A stretch of DNA of 18,710 nt from Flavobacteriales bacterium (GTDB lineage Bacteria; Bacteroidota; Bacteroidia; Flavobacteriales_D; Sanyastnellaceae), in NCBI GenBank assembly GCA_028825055.1, contig JAPKAW010000013.1, forward strand, positions 1-18,710, read 5' to 3'. Below, one piece after another: positions 1 through 7,557 of this stretch (the stretch's first letter is position 1; every line of letters starts with the position of its first letter). A program made the translations under genes and the position numbers. The notes beneath the pieces were generated by a model. That model saw only the letters and a program-made list of their open reading frames with translations, did not search any database and had not been told where the DNA came from.

Positions 1-899
1 CGCGGGAGAGACTCTGGGCATTCGGGTGGCTCTCTCGGGTCGAGGTTTCCAAAGTCAAACCAGGCTTGCAGGTCTCTTCCTGCCATTTCCGGAAATCCAT
101 GGGTCTCGTCAAAGCGCCGGTAGAAGCCATTGTATGCCAGTTCCTGTCCGCGTTCATAGCCGTAGTCGAGGATAGGACGGTCAAAACGCAGGGCAAAATG
201 TACCAACCGCGTACGGCCCCATCCCGTGGTTTGCCGGTAGCCAACTACGGTACTGTCGTTTTCAACGCGCACAAAGGTCCAGACGTTTTTGTCGGGGTGG
301 TGGTAGATGTTGTAGGTCAAATCCAGAACGACGTGCGCATGTCCCCCGGAATCGTATGTATACCGGTGCAATCCCACGCGGTCAGTGGCCGTCACTTCGG
401 CGGCGATGTCATACCGTTCAAAATGCGTGCGGTAAAATCCTGGCTCGGCGTGTTCGTTTTCTTTTAGGAAAGTGCTGCCAAATCGTGGGGCGCCCTGTTG
501 GTCTCGCGTTAAATCCGGAGCGTCCACCGTGGGCATAAGCAACAAATCTCCGAGGTCACTGTGGCCCGTTCCACTGAATGAAGTGTGAGCGAACCCGAGT
601 ACTGATGTGTCCGCATATTGATAGCCGGCACAGTAGCGGTAGGTTTCTCCGTTGTAAGAGCCGTCCTCTTGAAGCAGCGGTTCGTAACGCGTTTGCGGCG
701 TGACTTGCACCATGCCATAAGGGCGTGTTGCTCCTGGGTACGTGTGTCCCATTTTAGCCGTACCGATCATGGGGTTGACCCACTGGGTCAAATCGGAGGG
801 AGGAAGTAATACAACCGCGACAGGGTCTACATTACGCTGACATCCCTGAATGAGCAACAAACCGGTCAGTGATACAACGATCCAGAAGCATCTATTCAT
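1..899 (-). CDS. GH92 family alpha-mannosidase lipoprotein, partial (C-terminal part outside window)
   Basis: Reading the minus strand from the ATG at 899-897 gives 299 codons without a stop, running off the left edge. The start encodes a lipoprotein signal (lipobox LIQGC, Cys20), so the enzyme is probably anchored in a membrane, most likely the outer membrane or periplasmic face. Residues about 41-70 (VNPMIGT, GHTYPGA, PYGMVQ) and about 91-123 (AGYQY, GFAHTSFSGTGHSDLGD) match the conserved N-terminal beta-sandwich of glycoside hydrolase family 92, exo-acting and typically alpha-1,2/1,3-mannosidases. Family members are usually about 700-800 residues, so roughly 40% is visible. The catalytic (alpha/alpha)6 domain and its acidic residues lie outside, so activity and linkage cannot be judged. 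It is divergent from the secreted protein at 980. The family call is strong; the substrate is inferred. Confidence 0.93.
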   Translation of the reverse strand, partial: MNRCFWIVVSLTGLLLIQGCQRNVDPVAVVLLPPSDLTQWVNPMIGTAKMGHTYPGATRPYGMVQVTPQTRYEPLLQEDGSYNGETYRYCAGYQYADTSVLGFAHTSFSGTGHSDLGDLLLMPTVDAPDLTRDQQGAPRFGSTFLKENEHAEPGFYRTHFERYDIAAEVTATDRVGLHRYTYDSGGHAHVVLDLTYNIYHHPDKNVWTFVRVENDSTVVGYRQTTGWGRTRLVHFALRFDRPILDYGYERGQELAYNGFYRRFDETHGFPEMAGRDLQAWFDFGNLDPREPPECPESLP

Positions 900-904
900 A
901 AGAC

Positions 905-939
905 CAAATCTACCTGAATTCGATCGCTTATTGAATTTG
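905..939 (-). promoter_or_regulatory. Candidate promoter of the GH92 gene
   Basis: On the minus strand, TAGATTTG (912-905) is an exact match to the Bacteroidota -7 consensus TAnnTTTG. About 20 nt upstream there is only TTC where TTG is expected. The -7 word lies six bases from the ATG, so a transcript starting at the usual distance would be leaderless or nearly so. This is a weak prediction from motif matching alone. Confidence 0.28.
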
Positions 940-968
940 GAAAAAGTGTAGTATTTACACTAACTTTT
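936..968 (+). promoter_or_regulatory. Candidate promoter of the gene at 980
   Basis: TTTG (936-939), a 21-nt spacer and TAACTTTT (961-968, one mismatch to TAnnTTTG) fit the Bacteroidota sigma-ABfr promoter layout. The predicted start would lie only a few bases before the ATG at 980. The spacer is occupied by a perfect inverted repeat (945-961), a typical repressor position. Confidence 0.4.
945..961. promoter_or_regulatory. Inverted repeat, possible operator in the divergent GH92 / 980 intergenic region
   Basis: AGTGTA-GTATT-TACACT is a perfect 6-bp dyad with a 5-nt spacer, between the candidate -33 and -7 elements of the rightward promoter. A dyad of this size can arise by chance several times in a window of this length. 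Its position, and the similar GTGTA-N5-TACAC dyad at 13635-13651, are what make it worth recording. No regulator is encoded nearby. Confidence 0.35.
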
Positions 969-979
969 CAAAAAAAAAT

Positions 980-2269
980 ATGCGCTATTCTTCTGCTTTC
1001 ATTCTTTCTTTTTGTGCGCTTTTTGCAACTGCACAGCAATCTCTGCCATTTGACTTTGAAACGAGCCCGACGACTGCGGACTTTGTTGATTTCGCTGGTG
1101 GTGTTGCAACTGTTCTGGCAAATCCAGACCCTTCAGGAATCAATGAAAGTGCTATGGTAGCTCAGATTGTTCGAAATCCCGGAGATGTCTGGGCAGGAAG
1201 CAAAATCATTTTGTCGGACTATTTGGATCTCCAAACGATTGGGGGCTTCAAGATGAAAGTCTGGGTTCCTTTGGCCAATACGGTTGTCAAGTTGAAGTTG
1301 GAAGGATTGGGCGTAGCGGATTTGGATGCGATCACCACGGTGACGGGGGCATGGGAAACGCTCATTTGGGATTTCACAGGCCTTCCTTCAGGGACCTTCA
1401 ACGAGGTAGTGTTCATGCCCGATTTTGGCAACTTTGGTGACGGATCCGAGTGGTCGACAGTATACATCGACGATGTGGAATTGTTTGATGCGACCTATGG
1501 TTTGGCTCAAATTGACTTGCCTATTGACTTTGAAGGGGATGAGGTCAATTACCACACCACTTCGTTTGCTGGAAACTTCTCGTCTCTGGCAACCGATCCT
1601 ATGGATCCAACCAACACGGTGGTCGAGGTGCTCAAGACGTGGCAGTCGCTGAATTACTCGGGAACGAGCATCTGCACACCCGCAGGCCTTGCCAATCCTG
1701 TTCCATTCACATCTGAAGCGACGACGATCACCGCCAAAGTGTGGTCACAATTGGCTGGAGTTCCCGTGCGTTTTAAAGCGGAGGACCGCATGAATCCCGC
1801 GATCAGCGTAGAGACGGAGGTTTACACAACGCAAGCGGGCGAATGGGAAACGCTCACGTTTGATTTGTCACAGCAAGTCGCTGGTACGCAGCCGTTGAAT
1901 AGCAACAATACGTATGACGTGATTACCATTTTCTTCGATTTCGGCACTGCAGGTGGAGATGTGGGGGATCAGGTTTTCTACTTCGATGATGTAGCGTTTG
2001 GAGACTGGTCATCAGACATCGCGAATGTAGCGGTCTCATCTATGAGGATGTATCCCAGTTTGTTGTCCAACGGTCAGGCACTGACGTTGGAATCACGCGT
2101 TGACCAATCCGTTGAATTCAAAGTGATGGATGGTTTTGGTCGCATTGTTTTTGAAAAACAACACCGTGGTGCAGGAACTGTTGTGTTGCCCAGTTTGGCC
2201 GCTGGTGTCTATCACGCTACTATGCAGTCGGGAGCAGAGCGAGTGCAGCAAACGTTGATTATTCGTTGA
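980..2269 (+). CDS. Secreted protein with two related CBM-like beta-sandwich modules and a T9SS type A sorting domain
   Basis: The 429-residue product begins with a signal peptide (cleavage near ATA/QQ, residue 18). Two related modules follow, at about 22-172 and 180-342. Each opens with LP(F/I)DFE, contains a strand like GxWETLxxDF, and closes with Y(I/F)DDV, a pattern common in carbohydrate-binding-like jelly-roll domains attached to Bacteroidota glycanases. No catalytic domain is present. Residues about 353-429 form a T9SS type A tail with MYPS, an internal DGFGRIV and the end AGVYHATMQSGAERVQQTLIIR-like strands; the usual YPN is YPS here. The protein is thus probably exported through the outer membrane and held at, or released from, the surface. 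Divergence from GH92 makes glycan binding plausible, but this is inference. Confidence 0.85.
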   Translation: MRYSSAFILSFCALFATAQQSLPFDFETSPTTADFVDFAGGVATVLANPDPSGINESAMVAQIVRNPGDVWAGSKIILSDYLDLQTIGGFKMKVWVPLANTVVKLKLEGLGVADLDAITTVTGAWETLIWDFTGLPSGTFNEVVFMPDFGNFGDGSEWSTVYIDDVELFDATYGLAQIDLPIDFEGDEVNYHTTSFAGNFSSLATDPMDPTNTVVEVLKTWQSLNYSGTSICTPAGLANPVPFTSEATTITAKVWSQLAGVPVRFKAEDRMNPAISVETEVYTTQAGEWETLTFDLSQQVAGTQPLNSNNTYDVITIFFDFGTAGGDVGDQVFYFDDVAFGDWSSDIANVAVSSMRMYPSLLSNGQALTLESRVDQSVEFKVMDGFGRIVFEKQHRGAGTVVLPSLAAGVYHATMQSGAERVQQTLIIR

Positions 2270-2376
2270 TTGCATAAAGGGCTTGTCCAGCCGATCAGAG
2301 GTTTTAATGCAAGGCATTTTGATTGCCGATTGCATGTGCTTTTTGTCTACGTTTGCTGCATAATTTACTAGGCAGT

Positions 2377-3498
2377 ATGAAAAATATATTTTACTCAGCG
2401 ACTTTGGTGTCGCTCATCTTTGTGGGATGTCAGCCGGCCTCTCTCACTGAAGCAGAGGTTCGCTCTTTTGTCGAAAGTTTTGATGCGCAAAAGAACTTGG
2501 GAGAATCAAGTGTTGAGCCGTTTGTAAACGGTTTGGCGTCTGACTTTTCTTTCTTCAATGCCCGCAATGATTCAGCACTGATGTTTGATGCGGCTTGGGT
2601 CGATGCCGATTGGTTTGATCAAGACACAACGTATTCAGAGATTCAAATGATCCAGATCAATGGAGCCGTTGCTCAGGTATACGGGGTCAGCGTCGATGTT
2701 TATGACGAATTAGAAGATCGTGCCAAGTTTTCGGGAACCGTTGCACGAGAGGATGGTAAGTTGGTTTGGAAGCGTTGGATGCACGTCGATGAGAGCCGAA
2801 TGGCGACCACAGTAATGGATCCAACAACCGACAGCGAGGCGGCAGAGGACGCGTATTGGAACATGTACCGCTCATTAATGCGCAATGATTTTGCCGTTGC
2901 GGCAGCGCATGCAGACACCGTTTTACAGGAGGACTCAGGCGTGGCCATGGCGTACGTTGCTAAAATGATGAAGGCGGGTTGGATTGACGAAGATGCCGAT
3001 GCTTTCCAGGCTGCGCGAGAAGCTGGTTTGGCAGCGCTTGACAATGAAAGCATGGTCGAGAAGTATTTTATGACAGCTTTTACCTCTTCGGGTGATGCGC
3101 GCATCGAAGCAGCCATGAAGGCGTTGGCTTTGGCTCCTCAGGATCCATTGACTATTGCGAACACGGCTTACTGGTTGGGCAGCGTTGAAGAATCGGTGGC
3201 TCTCTTGGAGCGCGGATTAAAGCGTTGGCCTAAGATGGGAGCATTTCACAACCTCATGGGTTACCGCATGATGGATATGGATAACATGGAAGCTGCGAAA
3301 ATGCACTTGGTATTGCAGACCCGATTGATGGGTGACGCTGCCAATCCGTGGGACTCACTCGGTGATTATTATGTTGCGGTTGACAACAAAGAAGAAGCGA
3401 TTAAGTGCTTCGAGAAGGCGCTGGAAATTGACCCGAGCTATAGCGCTTCTCAAGAAAAGATTGACGAACTCAATGGTAAAACGGACAGTGCGTCCTGA
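2377..3498 (+). CDS. Lipoprotein with NTF2-like region and C-terminal TPR repeats
   Basis: The ATG at 2377 was chosen over an in-frame upstream start (2323) because it directly yields a lipoprotein signal with lipobox IFVGC (Cys18). The mature protein of about 355 residues has an N-terminal part (about 23-140) resembling SnoaL/NTF2-like folds, with a helix (EAEVRSFVESFDAQ) followed by beta strands ending KLVWKRWMHV. A helical part (about 155-365) follows. The clearest TPR unit is at about 324-358 (PWDSLGDYYVAVDNKEEAIKCFEKALEIDP), with degenerate repeats before it. TPRs bind proteins, so a scaffold role at the membrane is likely; the partner is unknown. It stands alone, 107 nt after the previous gene, and ends at a terminator. 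Confidence 0.85.
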   Translation: MKNIFYSATLVSLIFVGCQPASLTEAEVRSFVESFDAQKNLGESSVEPFVNGLASDFSFFNARNDSALMFDAAWVDADWFDQDTTYSEIQMIQINGAVAQVYGVSVDVYDELEDRAKFSGTVAREDGKLVWKRWMHVDESRMATTVMDPTTDSEAAEDAYWNMYRSLMRNDFAVAAAHADTVLQEDSGVAMAYVAKMMKAGWIDEDADAFQAAREAGLAALDNESMVEKYFMTAFTSSGDARIEAAMKALALAPQDPLTIANTAYWLGSVEESVALLERGLKRWPKMGAFHNLMGYRMMDMDNMEAAKMHLVLQTRLMGDAANPWDSLGDYYVAVDNKEEAIKCFEKALEIDPSYSASQEKIDELNGKTDSAS

Positions 3499-3526
3499 TT
3501 CAATCGAATCACTCGCTATTTGACCT

Positions 3527-3564
3527 TAAAAGAACCCTGCGGCATTTGAGCCGTGGGGTTTTTT
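3527..3564 (+). terminator. Intrinsic terminator after the TPR lipoprotein gene
   Basis: The stem AACCCTGCGGC (3533-3543) pairs with GCCGTGGGGTT (3550-3560) around the loop ATTTGA, using two G-U pairs. A run of six T (3559-3564) follows. An A-rich stretch before the stem may give weaker function on the other strand. Confidence 0.85.
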
Positions 3565-3577
3565 GATGCACTTTTGA

Positions 3578-4111
3578 ATGATGAATGATGATTTTGAAAA
3601 TAACGTGTTACGAACGGAGCATTTGCCTCAGATTCATATAGAGGAATTTGAGAAATTGCCTATCCGTTATCGCAACATTCGATGGGCCACATGTGGGTTC
3701 GTTGCGCTAGTAGTACTCTTGATTTTTGCCGCATTAATGGTGGCGGGAATTGTGCTAGAACCGGAAGCGATGGACTTTAAGTTATTTGTGTTTCCGACCA
3801 TCCTGTGGATGTGCGTATTTGGAGCCTGGGGGCTTAGCGAATGGTTTGGGTTTGATCGTCGGGGGTATTTGACGCGCAGCCGTGATTTAAGTTACCGTTC
3901 GGGATGGTTGTTTCATAGTATTACGACCGTACCATTCAATCGAATTCAGCACAGTGAGGTGACCCAGGGCCCCGTAGCGAAGCGATTCAAAGTTTGCACT
4001 TTGAAGCTGTATACAGCAGGAAGTTCGGGTGCGAATCTTCAGATTGGCGGGCTGGATGAAGATGTCGCCAAGCAGTTGCGTCAAATGATTGAAGAACGCA
4101 ATGAATCCTGA
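3578..4111 (+). CDS. Membrane protein with one bacterial PH domain (bPH2, DUF304; YdbS-like)
   Basis: The 177-residue product has two hydrophobic segments, about 37-59 and 66-88, and a cytoplasm-predicted bPH2/DUF304 domain at about 95-170. That domain has the family pattern LTRSRDLSYRSGW...VPFNRIQHSEVTQGP...LKLYTAG...LxIGGL. Length and layout match Bacillus YdbS, whose gene pairs with ydbT in a SigW-controlled operon linked to resistance against antimicrobial peptides. Whether that role holds in Bacteroidota is unknown. ATG codons at 3578 and 3581 are adjacent and cannot be separated by a ribosome site. The gene overlaps the next one, supporting coupled translation. The gene follows the terminator at 3564 closely, and no convincing promoter was found. 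Confidence 0.85.
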   Translation: MMNDDFENNVLRTEHLPQIHIEEFEKLPIRYRNIRWATCGFVALVVLLIFAALMVAGIVLEPEAMDFKLFVFPTILWMCVFGAWGLSEWFGFDRRGYLTRSRDLSYRSGWLFHSITTVPFNRIQHSEVTQGPVAKRFKVCTLKLYTAGSSGANLQIGGLDEDVAKQLRQMIEERNES

Positions 4112-5582
4112 ATCTTTTGCAGATCCACAGCGCCAGCATCCCATGGGGTTGGTCGGATATTTCGTCAAGAATCTTTACGGGTTGGTCAAAGGGTTTTGGC
4201 CTGTCGCTGCGGGTTTAGTGCTTAGTTCTGAAGTGTTCAATTACGCCAGTTGGGTGGGTTTTGGGCTTCTTCTTTTGGTGGGGGTATCGGCCTTCATTGA
4301 GTACCGTTATTTTAAATTCCATTTGACGAAAGAGGCCTTAGTCGTTCACAGTGGTTGGGTCCAAAAGGAGCGAATGGTCATTCCCTTTGAGCGTATCCAA
4401 GCGGTGCACTTGCACCAAAGCGCTTGGCATCAGGCATTGGGTTTGTGCGGGTTGAAGGTCGATACCGCGGGCAGTGGAGGAAGTGAGTTGGATTTTGCGG
4501 CACTCAACAAACAAGAAGCCTTGAATTTACGTGCTCTTTTGACCGGCGGTGCCCGGGAAAGAGTCAATCCAGAACAGCCCCTCGCTGAAAGCGTCGAGCA
4601 AGATGAGCAGGAACCAATCATGCAGTTGGATACGCGCAAGCTTTTCAAAGTGGGGCTTACTCAGAATCACTTGCGCAATGGTCTAATCGCTTTTGGAGCG
4701 TTCTTCACGCTCCTCGAACCGCTCGAGCGCTGGTGGGGCGCGTGGATCGAATCATTGCCCGAATGGACGCTATTGCTGTTTGCTTTTACCTGGGTTTTAT
4801 TGATTGTCCCTGCAATCATCCTTTTCGTATTTCTAGCTGTGCTGGTCTCTGTGGTTTCCGCATTCATTCAGTACTTCCGATTCCGGGCTGACATTCAGGG
4901 TGCAGATCTCTCCATAGAGTCCGGCTTATTTCGGCGCAATGAGTTCCGAATTCCGCTGTCCAAAATCCAGATGTTGGATTGGAAGAGCAGTTGGCTCCGG
5001 CGGAAGTTGAGTTTGGAAACACTACAAATACACCAGGCACGAGCGCAAGTGAGTGGAGGGTCTCAAGCGTTGGGGATTACAATTCCAGGCATCGAAGTTG
5101 AGCAGAGTAACCAAATTATCAAGGCTGTTTTTCCAAAATGGAATCCCTCGGTAGTGGATCGTTTTCAGCCAGATTCTTATCTCCGCTACCGCTTGTTTCT
5201 TTTTGCATTGCTTCCTTTGCTTCCGATTGGACTGATTCTCGGTATGGGCTGGTTGTTTTGGATTTTCGCATCGTTTTGGGTTGCTTTTCGATGGGTGACG
5301 ACGCAACGAAAATTCGAGGGGTATCGGGTGACAACCGATGGGGTCGGAGTCATGATAGAAAGTGGGTGGTGGTTCAAGCGCAGAACGTTGCTTCAATGGC
5401 ATCAACTGCAGCGGGTCAGTTTTCATCAAAACAGAATGATTGAGCCACGTGGTTTGGCGCACATCGTCTTGCATTCGGCAGCGGGAAGTCGATCCATACG
5501 ATTCATTAAAGAGTCAGACGCGAAGCGTATAATGGATTTTGCGGCGTATCGTATTGAATCACACGTAGGAAGTTGGATGTAA
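4101..5582 (+). CDS. Membrane protein with three bacterial PH domains (bPH2, DUF304; YdbT-like)
   Basis: The ATG at 4101 was preferred over the TTG at 4089; it overlaps the upstream stop by 11 nt and gives 493 residues. The chain alternates membrane segments (about 31-63, 190-206, 223-257, 365-395) with three bPH2 domains (about 72-148, 260-345, 405-485). Each domain carries the recurring words: LTKEALVVHSGWV with IPFERIQAVHLHQS, LSIESGLFRR with IPLSKIQMLDWKSS, and VMIESGWWFKRR with WHQLQRVSFHQN. This is the YdbT architecture. Together with the single-domain upstream protein it likely forms one membrane complex. In Bacillus the pair is tied to envelope stress and peptide resistance, but no biochemical activity is known to me, so none is assigned. 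Confidence 0.88.
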   Translation: MNPESFADPQRQHPMGLVGYFVKNLYGLVKGFWPVAAGLVLSSEVFNYASWVGFGLLLLVGVSAFIEYRYFKFHLTKEALVVHSGWVQKERMVIPFERIQAVHLHQSAWHQALGLCGLKVDTAGSGGSELDFAALNKQEALNLRALLTGGARERVNPEQPLAESVEQDEQEPIMQLDTRKLFKVGLTQNHLRNGLIAFGAFFTLLEPLERWWGAWIESLPEWTLLLFAFTWVLLIVPAIILFVFLAVLVSVVSAFIQYFRFRADIQGADLSIESGLFRRNEFRIPLSKIQMLDWKSSWLRRKLSLETLQIHQARAQVSGGSQALGITIPGIEVEQSNQIIKAVFPKWNPSVVDRFQPDSYLRYRLFLFALLPLLPIGLILGMGWLFWIFASFWVAFRWVTTQRKFEGYRVTTDGVGVMIESGWWFKRRTLLQWHQLQRVSFHQNRMIEPRGLAHIVLHSAAGSRSIRFIKESDAKRIMDFAAYRIESHVGSWM

Positions 5583-5606
5583 TCTCATGGACTTGAGAAG
5601 CTTGAC

Positions 5607-5639
5607 TTGATGTGGTTAAGGAGTCTGTGGTTACATTTG
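5607..5639 (+). promoter_or_regulatory. Candidate promoter of the esterase gene
   Basis: TTG (5607-5609), 22 nt, then TACATTTG (5632-5639), an exact TAnnTTTG match, gives a Bacteroidota-type promoter about 17 nt before the ATG at 5657. The predicted leader would be about 12 nt. It suggests that the esterase is transcribed separately from the bPH2 pair. Confidence 0.5.
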
Positions 5640-5656
5640 GTTTTCAATTTTGAATT

Positions 5657-7513
5657 ATGACGAAGATTTACGGGTTTATCTTTTTGTTGTCGAGTAGTAC
5701 GATGTTCTCTCAGAACATCCTTCTCTCAGAAGATTTTGAATCGGGTAATTTCCCGAGCAATTGGTCCCAGCAGACAGCGGCTTCGGATGGTGGCTGGGAG
5801 AACGGAACGGCCGGAAGTTTAGAAAGTGAGTGGTGGAGCATCGCTTCGCATGGCAATATCATCGGCACCAATGACGATGAGTGTGACTGCGATAAAAGCG
5901 AAGACTACTTGATTCTGCCTCCATTGGATTTTACTTCCGTGAGCAATGCCATTCTCGAATTCGAGTCCTATTACGATGGTGAGGCATTCGAGGGGTCTAC
6001 CGAAGTTGCGACCATCGAATACTCGTTGGATGAGGGCAGTTCATGGACCGTCTATGAAACGATTGAAGGGTCGAATGATGGAGCATGGGGTTCGCATGCG
6101 GTTGGCTTGGGTTCTTTGATTGGGAATGCTGATGTGTTATTGGCTTTTCGATACAATGATGATGGAGGTTGGATGTTTGGTTGGGCGCTGGACGATGTGG
6201 TGGTGTTCGAGCCAACGGGATTGGATGCAGCAATGAGTTCATTGGATATTCCCTTAAACGTTGATGCTCCTGCTGAAATTGTCGTTGCCGGTAGCGTAAG
6301 TAACGTGGGGGCGGATATGATTGTGTCATTCGAGATCGCATGGTCCGATGGATTGGAGAATCACGTTCAATTGTTTGAGGGGTTGACTTTAGCCTCAGGC
6401 GAGTCGCTGCCTTTTGAACATCAAGATGCTTTCAGTTTGGAGCAATCCGGCAGTGCTCAACTGACAGTGAGTGTGTCCAATGTCAATGGCGTTGAAGATG
6501 ATGTGGCATCGAATAACACCTTGGTGCATTCCATTTCAGCGCTCGAGTACGGCACGTTCGAAGATGGTGGAATCAATCGAGAATACATCTATTACCATCC
6601 GGGCGACGCACCTGCTGATTGCCCTTTGGTATTTGTTTGCCATGGGTACACAGGCAGTGCTCAAGGAATCATGGATTACTCAGAATTCAATGCGCTTGCG
6701 GATGAGTTTGGTTTCGCGGTCTGTTATCCACAGGGAATTGATGACTCGTATGGCAATGCATTTTGGAATGTGGGGTATGATTTCCAAAACAACGAGACGG
6801 TCGATGACGCGGCGTATTTGATTCACCTCACGGAGTACTTGCAAACCGTGAACTCACTTGATCCTGAACTCGTTTTTTGCACGGGAATGTCCAATGGGGC
6901 TGACTTCAGTTACTTGTTAGCCTGCGAAGCATCGAGCCATTTTCGAGCGGTCGCTCCTGTTGCAGGGATGATCATGCAGGACATCATGGATACGTGCAAT
7001 CCCTCGGAGGCTGTTTCGATTTTGGAAATTCACGGTACACAGGACAACGTGACTTATTTTGATGGCGATCCAACCAATCAAGATGATTGGGGAGCCTATC
7101 CGAGCATTCCGCAAACCATAGATTTCTTTACCGAACTCTTTGATATAGAGCTGCAAGAGTCATTTGAATTTGAAAATTTAAACACGAATGACAACAGCTC
7201 GGTTTCGGCGGACAAATACGGAGCCGAGGGCAGTTGCGCTCAAGTCTGGCTATACACGGTCAATGGAGGCGGACACGATTGGCCCGGTGCCTATGGAAAC
7301 ATGGACATTGATTCCAGTCGAGAGGCGTGGTTATTCTTCCAGGGGATTTGCGACGCTTCAACAGGAGTCGGAGCGCTGCAGGTTGCCAATGATCGGGAAT
7401 TGATTGACGTGTTGGACTTACTGGGGCGCAAGGCTAGTCCAAAATCGGGTGAACTGAGGTTGTATGTGTATTCCGACGGAACGGTCGAAAAGCGCGTTGG
7501 TATGGAGCGTTGA
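5657..7513 (+). CDS. Secreted multidomain CE1/PHB-depolymerase-like esterase with short T9SS-type tail
   Basis: The 618-residue product has a signal peptide (to about FSQ, residue 19). A choice-of-anchor-J/MAM-like beta sandwich (about 22-187) follows, with SEDFESGNFPSNWS near its start and WMFGWALDDVVVFE at its end. A CARDB-like Ig module spans about 190-295. The alpha/beta-hydrolase (about 300-566) shows the oxyanion region HGYTG (329-333), the nucleophile elbow GMSNG (Ser412), the acid HGTQDN (Asp463) and the His in GGGHDWPG (His540). These fit the LpqC/feruloyl-esterase/PHB-depolymerase family, whose members cleave ester bonds in polyesters or hemicellulose decorations. The last 40 residues (DLLGR, then LRLYVYSDGTVEKRV) resemble a short C-terminal sorting segment seen on Bacteroidota exported proteins. 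Substrate cannot be told from sequence. Confidence 0.87.
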   Translation: MTKIYGFIFLLSSSTMFSQNILLSEDFESGNFPSNWSQQTAASDGGWENGTAGSLESEWWSIASHGNIIGTNDDECDCDKSEDYLILPPLDFTSVSNAILEFESYYDGEAFEGSTEVATIEYSLDEGSSWTVYETIEGSNDGAWGSHAVGLGSLIGNADVLLAFRYNDDGGWMFGWALDDVVVFEPTGLDAAMSSLDIPLNVDAPAEIVVAGSVSNVGADMIVSFEIAWSDGLENHVQLFEGLTLASGESLPFEHQDAFSLEQSGSAQLTVSVSNVNGVEDDVASNNTLVHSISALEYGTFEDGGINREYIYYHPGDAPADCPLVFVCHGYTGSAQGIMDYSEFNALADEFGFAVCYPQGIDDSYGNAFWNVGYDFQNNETVDDAAYLIHLTEYLQTVNSLDPELVFCTGMSNGADFSYLLACEASSHFRAVAPVAGMIMQDIMDTCNPSEAVSILEIHGTQDNVTYFDGDPTNQDDWGAYPSIPQTIDFFTELFDIELQESFEFENLNTNDNSSVSADKYGAEGSCAQVWLYTVNGGGHDWPGAYGNMDIDSSREAWLFFQGICDASTGVGALQVANDRELIDVLDLLGRKASPKSGELRLYVYSDGTVEKRVGMER

Positions 7514-7557
7514 ATGGCATCGTTTTCAATCTGAGCTTGTGACCGGTATATTCGGAC

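Noticed and set aside
66..809. Short plus- and minus-frame ORFs in the first 900 bases
   Set aside because: They are antisense or out-of-frame shadows of the partial GH92 gene, which reads continuously on the minus strand.
2342..2367. Promoter-like TTTG / TAATTTA before the TPR lipoprotein gene
   Set aside because: The spacer is only 15 nt and the start would fall almost on the ATG; the match is too weak.
3545..3576. TTTG-N20-CACTTTTG before the first bPH2 gene
   Set aside because: The predicted transcription start would fall inside the coding sequence and the element overlaps the terminator stem.
3986..4017. 8-bp hairpin (loop TTGC) abutting the 12-bp palindrome GCTGTATACAGC
   Set aside because: Both are inside the bPH2 coding region with no T run; hairpins of this size are expected about once or twice per window by chance.
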